Made by a program: the position numbers and the translations under genes | Part shown: positions 44,945-53,630 of the stretch, one piece after another | Layout of the letters: each line of letters opens with the position of its first letter | Numbering within the stretch: position 1 is the first letter of the stretch | Notes under the pieces: model-generated | The model's database searches: none | Seen by the model: only the letters and a program-made list of their open reading frames with translations | What the model was told of the DNA's origin: nothing | Source of the DNA: Massilia psychrophila | GTDB taxonomy: Bacteria > Pseudomonadota > Gammaproteobacteria > Burkholderiales > Burkholderiaceae_D | Assembly (NCBI RefSeq): GCF_002760665.1 | Contig: NZ_PDOB01000012.1 | Coordinates: forward strand, 62,001 to 126,000 | Reading direction: 5' to 3' | DNA length: 64,000 nt

Positions 44945-46694
44945 ATGAATACCCTCAAGGAATCGCCTGAAACCACCGAGCTTGCGCCAGTGCCCGCGCA
45001 CCAGCGCATCGAAGCGCTGGACGTGGTGCGCGGCTTCGCGCTGATCGGCATCTGCCTGATGAACATCGAGTTCTTCAACCGCCCTCCCGCCACCCTTGGC
45101 CAGGGCATGCCGGCCGGACTCACGGGCATCGACTGGCTGGCCTCGTACTTCGTCGCCTACTTTGTGGCCGGCAAGTTCTGGACCATCTTCTCGTTACTGT
45201 TCGGCATGGGCTTTGCCGTCATGCTGGAGCGCGCCGAAAGCGCCGGGCGCGGCTTCCTCAAGCCCTACATGCGGCGCATTGCCGCGCTGGCCGTGTTCGG
45301 CGCCTTGCACCACATCTTCCTGTTTGCCGGCGACATCCTGTTCAGCTATGCGGTGGCGGCGGCGTTCCTGCTGGTGGTCCTGTACGGCACCTGGAAATGG
45401 CTGCTGGCGGGACTGGTGGTGACGATCGGCGTGGCATTCGTACCCGGTTTCGGCCCTGCCGCCGGCGGCACTGCCGCAGCTCTCGTGTTTTCAGGCTTGA
45501 TCGCCATCTATATGCGTAATGAAAAGCGGCCGCTGACGCTGTCGGTCATGTCGCTGATTCTGCTGGTACTCGGGGCCATCGGGGCGATTGTCGCCACTGT
45601 CATGTGGACCTTAAACGTCGGTCCGGCGGAACCGCGCGGCCCGATAACGGCAGTGAGCGCCCTGCTCCTGTTGCTCTCCTTTCTGGCCAACAAGTACCGT
45701 AATCCGATCGAAGCGCGTTCGTGGCGCGCCGGCGCCACCATGTATCTGTTCTTTGCCACCATGATGACGATTGGCGGCGCCGTCGAATATTTCACGCCGC
45801 CGGAGCCAGTGACGCCGGCGGCCGCCGTTTCAGTGCCGGCTGTCGCCGCGGCCAAGGTCGCAGCACCACTTGGTGCTGGTGCAAAAGCCGACCCGAACAA
45901 GCCCGACCCGAAAAAAGCCGCCGCCAAAGCGCCGCCAACCGAGGCCGAGAAAAAGGCCGAACGAGCCGCGGAGCGGGCCAAGCAGCTCAAGAAACGCGCC
46001 GAAGAAACCGCCACCGAAACGCGCGTCATGAGTTCGGGCAGCTATCTCGAACTGGTCAAGCTGCGCATCGACCACTTTGGCGAACACGCGCCGAAGGGAG
46101 TCGGTATGGCCCTTTTCCTGATCGGCATGTTCCTGCTCGGCGCTTGGTTCATCCGCTCAGGCGCGATGCAGAATATTTCCGCATACCAGCCGCTATTCCG
46201 CAAGCTGGCGTTTATCGGCCTGCCGGTCGGCATCGGCATGGGTTTGTTGGGAAGCCTGATCGCGACGACCCACGTTCCCGGCGCCCGGCACGACGGTTTT
46301 GGTCTTGCCAGCGGCCTTTTGACGATAGGTAACTTGCCTGCCTAGGCTACGTCAGCATGATCGTGCTGATGCTGCACAGCCGCTCGCGGTTCGCCAAAGT
46401 GGGCATGCTGGCGCCGTTCGGCCGCATGGCGCTGACCAACTACCTGGGCCAGTCACTGGTAATGTCGTCAATCTTCCTCGGCCACGGGCTCGGTTACTGG
46501 GGCATGGGCCGCGCCAACCAGGTGCTCGTTGCGCTGGCGTTGTGCGGGGTACAGATTGCGCTCAGCCACTGGTGGCTGAGCGCTTCCGTTACGGCCCCGC
46601 CGAGTGGCTGTGGCGCGCCATCACCTATTTGAAAATGCCGGCAATGCGCATCGCACCGGCGCCGGCGATGGTACAGGCGCAGGCCGGCGCGTAG
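44945..46694 (+). pseudogene. DUF418-family membrane protein gene with two frameshifts
   Basis: The first frame (44945-46345, 466 codons) has the DUF418 start RIEALDVVRGFALIGICLMN and multiple membrane helices, then stops at TAG. The second frame (to about 46582) continues with GYVSMIVLMLHSRSRFAKVG and APFGRMALTNYLGQS. The third frame finishes with FRYGPAEWLWRAITYLKMP and a TAG at 46692-46694. One missing base at about 46343 and one at about 46582 explain everything: 1750 bp plus 2 is exactly 584 codons. An Ala/Lys/Glu-rich insert of about 75 residues (near 290-365) splits the membrane domain. DUF418 proteins are of unsettled function, sometimes linked to transport. It is a real pseudogene or two sequence errors. 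Confidence 0.8.
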
Positions 46695-46806
46695 GGAGAG
46701 GCGCGCCAGCCAGGCCGATTTGCCGGTATCGTTGAAACAGTCCACGCTGGCGAAGCCCAGGTTGCGACACTGAAGTGCGAGACCTACTGGAAGATTGGAG
46801 CATGTC

Positions 46807-47274
46807 ATGGAAAGCTGGAAAATTGCAACCCGTCGCGGCTTGGTCTCGGGCGCCGCGGCAAGCGCCTTGTCCACCGCAGCGCTGGCTGCGCTGGGCAAGC
46901 TTGGCACCGGCAGCGCGTTCGCCCCCACCAATGCCGTCAGCCACTACGTGTGGGGTGAAAAAGCGGCGCACCGCGACTTGCCGTCGATGCGTTACACGGC
47001 GCTCGGCTACACGATTCACCACCTCAGCGCCACTTTCTGGGCGGTGCTGTTCGAGCGTTTTATGGGCGAACGGCTTGACCGCATGGGCGCGGCCCCGACC
47101 CTGGCGGCGGCTGGCGCCGCTTCCGCCGTCGCCTGCTTTGCCGACTACCAGTTGACGCCCGAGCGGCTCCAACCGGGCTATGAAAAGCGGCTGTCGACGC
47201 CTTCGCTGGCCATCATGTATGGCGCATTCGGCCTTGGCCTGGCGTTTGGCGCGCTGATGATCAGGCGCCGATAG
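46807..47274 (+). CDS. Conserved-looking small membrane protein of unknown function
   Basis: 155 residues. GGAG lies seven bases before the ATG at 46807 (MESWKIATRRG). Hydrophobic segments occur at about residues 12-30 (LVSGAAASALSTAALAALG), 70-85, 98-115 and 135-150 (LAIMYGAFGLGLAFGALM), and the end is RRR. The layout suggests a four-helix inner-membrane protein of the DUF1440 kind, but I cannot name it with certainty. It follows the DUF418 gene by 110 bp on the same strand. Confidence 0.7.
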   Translation: MESWKIATRRGLVSGAAASALSTAALAALGKLGTGSAFAPTNAVSHYVWGEKAAHRDLPSMRYTALGYTIHHLSATFWAVLFERFMGERLDRMGAAPTLAAAGAASAVACFADYQLTPERLQPGYEKRLSTPSLAIMYGAFGLGLAFGALMIRRR

Positions 47275-47294
47275 CAGCGCGAGCGCACCGGCGT

Positions 47295-47320
47295 AAAAAT
47301 GGCCACCCGAAGGTGGCCAT
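47295..47320 (-). terminator. Terminator of the desaturase gene
   Basis: On the minus strand ATGGCCACC and GGTGGCCAT form a perfect stem around a four-base loop, followed by TTTTT. It lies 33 bp after the desaturase stop. Confidence 0.8.
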
Positions 47321-47352
47321 TATCATTGCGGCAGTCCTGTTACGAACGACGA

Positions 47353-48564
47353 TCAGGCATAGCTGCGCAGGCGGAACGAAAACTCTTGCAGCGACTTGAT
47401 GCCGGATGCTTCAGCTCGCGCGCACCAGTCTTGCAGCTGGTGCAGCAGCTGATCGCTGGTAAAGTGCGAGCGCTCCCAGATCGCGCCCAGTTCCACGCGC
47501 ATGTTATGCATCGTTTCGAGCACCTTGCTGTGCTGGAATAGCTCGACCAGTTGCTGCTTCTGCGGTTCCGCGAGCTTGGCCGGCTCGCGCTGCAACAGCT
47601 TGCGCGACGACTTCAGGAAACGCGTTTCAAGCTCGGCCTTCGCACTCAGGCGGGGGATTTCCTCGTGCCATGCATGCTTGAACGACTTGGCGTACTTGGC
47701 CATGACGTCGTAGCGATTGGCAATCACTGAATGCAAGGTGTCGAAGTCGGCAACCATCTTGCCGTGAGTAAATTTAGGCTCCGGCGCCACCTTGCGCACC
47801 TTGGCCAGGCCGAACGTTTCGAGAATACGGATATACAGCCAGCCGATGTCGAACTCGTACCACTTGCTCGACAGTTTGGCCGACGTTGCAAACGTGTGAT
47901 GGTTGTTGTGCAGCTCTTCGCCGCCGATCAAGATGCCCCACGGCAAGACGTTGGTTGCCGCGTCGGCGCAATCGTAGTTGCGGTAGCCCCAGTAGTGGCC
48001 GATGCCGTTGATCACGCCGGCCGCCATGACCGGGATCCACATCATTTGCACGGCCCAGATGGTCAGGCCGATGACGCCGAACAGCGCGACGTTGGTAATC
48101 AGTAGCAGCATCACGCCCTGCCAGCTGAAACGCGTGTACAAGTTGCGTTCGATCCAGTCAGTCGGCGTGCCATGGCCGTACTTCTCCATGGTTTCCAGGT
48201 TCTTCGATTCGGCGCGGTATAGTTCGGCGCCTTCCCAAAACACTTTCTTGATGCCGCGCGTGACAGGGCTGTGCGGATCTTCTTCGGTATCGCACTTGGC
48301 GTGATGCTTGCGGTGGATCGCGGCCCATTCCTTGGTGACCTGGCCGGTGGTGAGCCACAGCCAGAAACGGAAAAAATGACTCGGAATTGCGTGCAGTTCC
48401 AGCGCGCGGTGCGCCTGGTGACGATGCAGGTAAATCGTAACGCTGGCGATCGTAATATGCGTGACCGCGAGGGTGTAAAAAAAGACCTGCCAACCGGTTA
48501 AACCGAGCAGGCCGCCATCAAAAAAACCAAGTACGGCGTCAAACATGGTACTTAACAAATCCAT
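47353..48564 (-). CDS. Acyl-CoA desaturase (delta-9 type fatty acid desaturase)
   Basis: 403-residue membrane di-iron desaturase. Histidine boxes: HRHQAHRALELH near residue 47, HRKHHAKCDTEEDPHSP near 84, and the third EELHNNHHTF near 217. About four membrane helices lie in the N-terminal 220 residues. The C-terminal 130 residues form a long soluble helical extension (LSAKAELETRFLKSSRKLLQ and so on), common in betaproteobacterial members. It introduces a double bond into acyl-CoA or phospholipid acyl chains, adjusting membrane fluidity. The ATG at 48564 has GGAG eight bases upstream; an in-frame ATG at 48591 is less well placed. Confidence 0.9.
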   Translation of the reverse strand: MDLLSTMFDAVLGFFDGGLLGLTGWQVFFYTLAVTHITIASVTIYLHRHQAHRALELHAIPSHFFRFWLWLTTGQVTKEWAAIHRKHHAKCDTEEDPHSPVTRGIKKVFWEGAELYRAESKNLETMEKYGHGTPTDWIERNLYTRFSWQGVMLLLITNVALFGVIGLTIWAVQMMWIPVMAAGVINGIGHYWGYRNYDCADAATNVLPWGILIGGEELHNNHHTFATSAKLSSKWYEFDIGWLYIRILETFGLAKVRKVAPEPKFTHGKMVADFDTLHSVIANRYDVMAKYAKSFKHAWHEEIPRLSAKAELETRFLKSSRKLLQREPAKLAEPQKQQLVELFQHSKVLETMHNMRVELGAIWERSHFTSDQLLHQLQDWCARAEASGIKSLQEFSFRLRSYA

Positions 48565-48669
48565 TACTGCTCCAAGGTGAATTTCCGTCAAGGCGCGCCG
48601 CTTTGTCGAAAACGGTCGTCAAGCCACATATTTTACGCGGTTCCCTATCGCACGGCACAATTAGCCCTA

Positions 48670-50004
48670 TTAATTGGTGACACTTTGTGAGATTTTTGCC
48701 ACTGTCGCTGCGATATGCGCATCGAGCAAGTTGGTATCGAGCCTGGGTAATGCCAACTTGATATCGCCCGACTTGACCAGCGCATAAATCTTCTTGTTCA
48801 CATCCGACACGACGCCACCGCGCCCGCTTTCGGGATCGCTGATCCAAAAACCCAGTTCCAGTTCAAAACCGTCCGCGGTGAATTTGTTGAGTGACGCCCC
48901 CGGCGCCGGCGTTTCCAGCACGCGCGCCACCCCGATGACCAAATTTTCGAGCAAGGGTATCAGGGAATCGAGATCGCTGCCGTACGCTACATTGAGTACC
49001 GTGGAGACCCGCACCATGCGGTTCGACAGTGACTGGTTTTGCACCGGGCCGGAAATGAGCATCTCGTTCGGCAACACCGTTTCGACGCCGTCGAGTCCTT
49101 GCAACACCGTATAGCGGGTGTTGATCCGGCTTACCCTGCCGGTGTATTTATCGACCGAAATCATGTCGCCGATGGCCAGGCTGCGCTCCAGCAAAATGAC
49201 GAAACCGGACACGTAATTGCTGGCGATCTTCTGCATGCCCAAACCCAGCCCGACCCCGAAAGCGCCGCCGAACACCGACAGTACCGTCAGATCGATACCG
49301 ACCATGTTCAGGCTAACCAGCACGGCGACGACGATCAGCACCGCCCGGCTCATGCGCGCCATCACCACCCGCAGCGACGAATGCATGCCCTCCACGCCCA
49401 TCAGCCGCTCTTCCAGCGCGGTGCCGGCCCACAGCGCCAGCATCAGCAGCACGACGACCGACGTTGCCGCCTGCAAGATGGTTGCCAGCGAGACCTTGTG
49501 CCGGCCCAGCGGCAACAAAGTGTCGTCGAGGTAGTCGAACACGTCGGGCCACAGGCCGATGATGTACATCGCCACTGCCAGCCAGACCACCAGCGAAAAG
49601 ATTTTTTCGAACGTTAGAATGGTGGCGCCCAACGGCCCGTGCCGCGCAAACACGCGGCGCAGCAGGTAAAAGGCGGTACGGATCAGCGCAAACGAGGCGA
49701 ACAGCGGCATCGCCAGGCGCAACAGGTTGACGTGGATGTGGTTGCGCGTCAACATCATCTTGGCAAGTGCCAGCAAGCCCAGGATCAGCAGCGGGGCCAG
49801 CACCCGGGCGAAACTGCGCATGCCGAGCCGCCGCACGGGGCCATGGGCCTCGTCGGCGGGTGTGCGTTGCAGGAAGCGGTCGCGAATCAAGCGCGCCAGC
49901 CCCCAGCCGATGACGATGCACAAGACGATGGCGCCGGCTTGCCAGAGAATGCCCGGCTCGCGCAAGTCATCGAGGAAATCGGAGAGCAGTTTGGGCAGGG
50001 GCAT
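48670..50004 (-). CDS. MscS-family mechanosensitive ion channel
   Basis: 444 residues. About four N-terminal membrane segments are followed by the MscS pore region: SLNMVGIDLTVLSVFGGAFG near residue 240 and GVGLGLGMQKIASNYVSGFV near 257, the Gly/Ala-rich pore helix. The beta domain follows with ERSLAIGDMISV and TVLQGLDGVETVLPNEML. It opens under membrane tension to release solutes during osmotic downshock. It starts 17 bp after the RsmB-like gene and is probably in the same transcript. Confidence 0.92.
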   Translation of the reverse strand: MPLPKLLSDFLDDLREPGILWQAGAIVLCIVIGWGLARLIRDRFLQRTPADEAHGPVRRLGMRSFARVLAPLLILGLLALAKMMLTRNHIHVNLLRLAMPLFASFALIRTAFYLLRRVFARHGPLGATILTFEKIFSLVVWLAVAMYIIGLWPDVFDYLDDTLLPLGRHKVSLATILQAATSVVVLLMLALWAGTALEERLMGVEGMHSSLRVVMARMSRAVLIVVAVLVSLNMVGIDLTVLSVFGGAFGVGLGLGMQKIASNYVSGFVILLERSLAIGDMISVDKYTGRVSRINTRYTVLQGLDGVETVLPNEMLISGPVQNQSLSNRMVRVSTVLNVAYGSDLDSLIPLLENLVIGVARVLETPAPGASLNKFTADGFELELGFWISDPESGRGGVVSDVNKKIYALVKSGDIKLALPRLDTNLLDAHIAATVAKISQSVTN

Positions 50005-50021
50005 CGGCGGCGGCGCTTAGG

Positions 50022-51374
50022 TCAGGCGGAAGCGGCGGGAGCCGATGCATCGGCGTCGGCGTCGGCATCAGGCTCGTCAACCTCATCGTCAAGCTTCGCC
50101 TTCGGCGGCCTCGGCGGCAACGGCTTGCGCTCGAGCACCGCGGCGAAGAAACCGTCGGTCTGGTGCTTGTGCGGCAACAGCTTCAGGTAATCGTCCATCT
50201 CCAACGCGATTTTCTGCTCGGCCAACACGCGGCTCATCGGCACCAGGTCGAATTCAGGATGCGCGGCCAGGAACTGCTCGACGATGAATTCGTTTTCCTC
50301 TGTCAGCAGGCTGCAGGTGGCATACACCAGCCGGCCGCCGCCCTTGAGCAGGCGGGCGGCGCTGTCCAGGATCGCTGCCTGCTTTTGCTGCATCTCGGCG
50401 ATGGCCTCGATTTTCTGGCGCCACTTGACGTCCGGATTGCGGCGCAAGGTGCCCAGGCCGGAACACGGCGCGTCGACCAGCACGCGGTCGATCTTGCCGG
50501 CTAACCGCTTGACCTTGGCATCGCGCTCGTGCGCGATCTGCACCGGGTGCACGTTCGACAAACCGCTGCGCGCCATGCGCGGCTTGAGCTTGGCGAGGCG
50601 CTTTTCGGAGATGTCGAAAGCGTACAGGCGGCCGGTGTTGCGCATCAGCGCACCGAGGGCGAGCGTCTTGCCGCCGGCGCCGGCGCAAAAGTCGACCACC
50701 ATCTCGCCCCGCTTGGCGCCGACGATCTGCGACAGGATCTGGCTGCCCTCGTCCTGCACTTCGATCGCGCCTTCCTTAAACAGCGGCAGGTTTTGCAGCG
50801 ACGGCTTTTTCAGCACGCGCAGGCCGAGCGGCGCGAACGGCGTCGGTTCGGCGGCAATCGGCGCCTCCAGCAGTTTCGCCATCACTTCTTCGCGCGTGGC
50901 CTTGATCGAATTGACCCGCAGGTCGAGCGGCGCCGGCGCGTTCAACGCATCGGCCAGCTTGAGCGTTTCGGCTTCGCCATACTGGGCAACGAACTTGTCG
51001 AACAGCCACTTCGGCAGGTTCGAGCGCATTTGCGGCGGCATCAGGTTGCGGTCAATCTGGGCGATGCGGGTGAGAAACTCTGTTTCTTCTTCCGTCAGGC
51101 CGGCAAGCGAATCAGCGCCGACCGCTTCGGCCAGGCCGAGAATGGTCAGGCGCCGCATGGTCGGGCTCTGGCCCGCTTCGGCGAAGTCGGTGAAGAACGA
51201 CTTGTTGCGCAGGATCGCGTAGATGCCTTCGGCAACGGCGCCGCGCTCGCGCGGCCCCAGCCGCGGATGGTCCTTGAAATAGCGCGACAACGTGGTGTCG
51301 GCAGGCGCTGAAAAACGTAAGATCTCGCGCAATACTTCTTCAGTATTGCCGAGGATCGCTGGAGGCAATCTCAT
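50022..51374 (-). CDS. RsmB/NOP2-family RNA m5C methyltransferase
   Basis: 450 residues. The N-terminal helical, NusB-like part (about 1-150) is followed by a Rossmann SAM domain: VVDFCAGAGGKTLALGALM near residue 230 (motif I), VLVDAPCSGLGTLRRNPDVK near 302 with the motif IV Cys, and ATCSLLTEENEFIVEQF near 355 with the catalytic Cys of motif VI. It methylates cytosine C5, probably in 16S rRNA as RsmB does. The last 25 residues are Asp/Ala-rich (DADADADASAPAASA). purN lies 27 bp upstream on the same strand. Confidence 0.9.
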   Translation of the reverse strand: MRLPPAILGNTEEVLREILRFSAPADTTLSRYFKDHPRLGPRERGAVAEGIYAILRNKSFFTDFAEAGQSPTMRRLTILGLAEAVGADSLAGLTEEETEFLTRIAQIDRNLMPPQMRSNLPKWLFDKFVAQYGEAETLKLADALNAPAPLDLRVNSIKATREEVMAKLLEAPIAAEPTPFAPLGLRVLKKPSLQNLPLFKEGAIEVQDEGSQILSQIVGAKRGEMVVDFCAGAGGKTLALGALMRNTGRLYAFDISEKRLAKLKPRMARSGLSNVHPVQIAHERDAKVKRLAGKIDRVLVDAPCSGLGTLRRNPDVKWRQKIEAIAEMQQKQAAILDSAARLLKGGGRLVYATCSLLTEENEFIVEQFLAAHPEFDLVPMSRVLAEQKIALEMDDYLKLLPHKHQTDGFFAAVLERKPLPPRPPKAKLDDEVDEPDADADADASAPAASA

Positions 51375-51401
51375 GATATTCCTTGGTTAACTACGTGTTA
51401 T

Positions 51402-51986
51402 TTAATGCTGCGCCGGGGCGCCGTGTTCGATGAAATCGCGGATGACGCGAGGATACAAAATATGTTCCTGCTGCAGCACGCGGATCGCCAGCGCGGCTTC
51501 GGTATCGCCTGGCAGCACGGCCACTTCCACCTGGCCCAGCACCGGGCCATGGTCCAGTTCGGCAGTGACGATGTGGACAGTGGCGCCGTGGCGGTCGTGG
51601 CCGGCGGCGAGCGCCTGGCGGTGTGTGTGCAGGCCGGAAAAACGGGGCAGCAGCGACGGGTGGATGTTCAGCATGCGGCCGGCATAATGCGCGACGAATG
51701 GCGCGGTGAGAATGCGCATGAAACCGGCGAGCACGATCAGGTCAGGCAAAAACTCGTCGATGGCCGCGCGCAGGGCGGCGTCGAAGGCGTCACGGCTGGC
51801 GAAGTCCTGGCTGGGAATAACTACCGTCGGGATGCCGTTTGCTTGGGCAAACGGCAGGCCGCCGGCGTCCGCCCTGTTGCTGATGACCGCTGCGATCCGG
51901 GCCGGCCACTGCTCCGATTGCGCCGCACGCACAATCGCCGCCATGTTGCTGCCGCCGCCGGAAATCAGGATCACAATGTTTTTCAT
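51402..51986 (-). CDS. purN: Phosphoribosylglycinamide formyltransferase
   Basis: 194 residues. Third step of purine synthesis, using 10-formyl-THF. The N-terminus IVILISGGGSNMAAIV, the block VLAGFMRILTAPFVAHYAGR near residue 83, NIHPSLLPRFSGLHTHRQAL near 106, and GATVHIVTAELDHGPVLGQ near 133 are diagnostic. These include the catalytic Asn-His of NIHPS and the late Asp. I chose the ATG at 51986 (MKNIVIL), three codons after an in-frame ATG at 51995. Confidence 0.95.
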   Translation of the reverse strand: MKNIVILISGGGSNMAAIVRAAQSEQWPARIAAVISNRADAGGLPFAQANGIPTVVIPSQDFASRDAFDAALRAAIDEFLPDLIVLAGFMRILTAPFVAHYAGRMLNIHPSLLPRFSGLHTHRQALAAGHDRHGATVHIVTAELDHGPVLGQVEVAVLPGDTEAALAIRVLQQEHILYPRVIRDFIEHGAPAQH

Positions 51987-52187
51987 GGTGCGCATTGTAC
52001 CCTGACCGGCAGGTCGGACAAAGGAAACGGGGAGAAATTGTTGCAGTGCACCACGATTGCGTGGTAGGGAGAATGCGGCGCGCGCAATATGGGCGCAGTT
52101 TAGATAAGCACTTGCCCGTCATTCCTGCCACTGGCAGAAATGCCTCCTCGCTAGGGCGACGTGCTGAGGCATACGCAGAATCCGGCC

Positions 52188-52586
52188 TTACTCAAACGAA
52201 TAAAACACCCGAAACGGCACTTTCTTCTCCGCCCAGTAATCGGCGGCGTCGCGAAATACATCGAGCAAGGTTTCGCGTGCTTCCTTGTCGAATTTTTGGG
52301 TGTTGGGTAACTGTTCGAGCACAACGATAAACCCTGGCTGCGGTCCCGCCGCGTTGATCGTGTTGGTCAGGCATTCCTTGAGGGCGTCGAAGTTTTTGCT
52401 GCAAGGTTTGGGAAAATAAAAGTTTTCACCGATGCGCCCGCACACCTGCTGCTTGGTCAGCGCATCGGCGCAATGAGCGTACAAGAAATGCTGGCCAAGG
52501 CGAACGGCTTCCTCCTGCAATTCCACGACACGGAAAGCACGAATGGATTGCACAAGATTCGGCGGCACTGTTATCAGCAAACTCAT
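52188..52586 (-). CDS. Barstar-family protein
   Basis: 132 residues. The central block GENFYFPKPCSKNFDALKEC near residues 52-71 and LVVLEQLPN-like FIVVLEQLPNTQKF near 85 match the barstar (ribonuclease inhibitor) fold, as does the end YWAEKKVPFRVFYSFE. Barstar proteins block secreted ribonucleases of the barnase type. No ribonuclease gene is adjacent, so either a distant partner exists or the protein protects against nucleases of other strains. The ATG at 52586 lies after GAGGGAAAA. Confidence 0.85.
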   Translation of the reverse strand: MSLLITVPPNLVQSIRAFRVVELQEEAVRLGQHFLYAHCADALTKQQVCGRIGENFYFPKPCSKNFDALKECLTNTINAAGPQPGFIVVLEQLPNTQKFDKEARETLLDVFRDAADYWAEKKVPFRVFYSFE

Positions 52587-52949
52587 TTTTCCCTCAAATC
52601 GACCCGTAGCTAGCGGTGGTTGTTGTTAGCGCTTTGTTGCCTGTCCGTTGCATCGGACATCAACGCGATTCTCCTGGTGTCGTTGCTTGACGTCAATAAG
52701 CCCTATAATTTTCTGTAAGGGTAACGTTTTGCGGTAACTGAATCAACCCGAATGTGATCGCAAGCGAAATATTTGCAAAAATAAGCGGAGTTTTACAGAA
52801 ATTGAGCCCGAGGCCAACGCTTCGGGCAAGACGATGGCGGCTTGTTACATCTTGTTGCCACGTGGATTGCCGAAATCACCGTTCTCGCATTAGTATACGA
52901 ACATGGCCTCATTGCCTGGCCAACCCGCGCTCCACTCCTAACGAGGTTT
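52587..52949. other. Intergenic region, barstar gene to glycine-zipper gene
   Basis: 363 bp between divergent genes with no supported coding sequence. A perfect TATAAT at 52704-52709 on the plus strand has TTGCTT 15 bp upstream, a weak promoter candidate. GCCCGAGGCC and GCTTCGGGC near 52805-52826 form a small hairpin. Confidence 0.45.
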
Positions 52950-53480
52950 ATGATGAACACGCACGCCAAATTGTTGATTTCCGCACTAGGCTTGGCCACC
53001 TTGCCCTTGGTGCAAGCCGCCGAATTTGAAGATTTCGGCCGCGTCATCCAGGTGCAGCCACGCTTCGAGCAAGTTCGCCAGCCACGCCAGGAGTGCCGCA
53101 CCGAATACATCCAGGCGCCGGTCCAGCAGACGCAGCAGCGCAGCGCCGGCGGCTCGATCATCGGCGGCATCGCCGGCGCACTGCTCGGCAACCAGGTCGG
53201 CGGCGGCACCGGCCGCACCGCCGCCACCGCTGCCGGCGCCATCGCCGGCGCCATGGCGGGCGACCGTATCGACAACGACGGCCGTAACTACAACCAGCCA
53301 CAGCAGTTCCAGGAACAGGCGGTGCGCCAGTGCCGTACCGTCGAGTCGGTCGAGTCGCGCACCAACGGCTACGAAGTCACCTACGACTACCGCGGCCGTA
53401 ATTACACCAGCGTGATGGCGCGCGACCCGGGCCAGCGCGTGCGCCTGCGCGTGTCGGTCGAGCCCGAGCAGAACCAGTAA
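52950..53480 (+). CDS. Glycine-zipper 2TM-domain envelope protein
   Basis: 176 residues with a signal peptide ending LPLVQAA. After an Arg/Gln-rich stretch (FEQVRQPRQECRTEYIQAP) comes the glycine zipper GGSIIGGIAGALLGNQVGGG near residue 75, continued by AGAIAGAMAGDRI. This is the Rick_17kDa_Anti/SlyB-like 2TM pattern. The C-terminal half ends with GYEVTYDYRGRNYTSVM and RVRLRVSVEP. Such proteins sit in the periplasm or outer membrane with structural roles. Two tandem ATG codons (52950 and 52953) follow ACGAGG. Confidence 0.85.
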   Translation: MMNTHAKLLISALGLATLPLVQAAEFEDFGRVIQVQPRFEQVRQPRQECRTEYIQAPVQQTQQRSAGGSIIGGIAGALLGNQVGGGTGRTAATAAGAIAGAMAGDRIDNDGRNYNQPQQFQEQAVRQCRTVESVESRTNGYEVTYDYRGRNYTSVMARDPGQRVRLRVSVEPEQNQ

Positions 53481-53540
53481 GAACCAGTAGCAAGCAGCAG
53501 GTGAAAGCATTAAAGCGGTAGTTAACAATTAAACGGTCAA

Positions 53541-53570
53541 ACCCATCGGGGCGCGAGCGCCCCGATGGGT
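53541..53570. terminator. Perfect 14-bp hairpin after the glycine-zipper gene
   Basis: ACCCATCGGGGCGC and GCGCCCCGATGGGT flank GA with no mismatch. It lies 60 bp after the stop. No T-run follows on the plus strand, so rho-independent termination is possible but not proven. Confidence 0.55.
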
Positions 53571-53630
53571 CCGCGCTTGCGTCAAGCGAACTTCTGCAAC
53601 GATAATAGGGCGATCAAATCAGGTCGCCCT

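Noticed and set aside
43880-46590. Programmed frameshifting in the acylase and DUF418 genes
   Set aside because: No slippery heptamer or downstream structure is evident at the three break points, and these families are not known to use recoding; mutation or sequence error is simpler.
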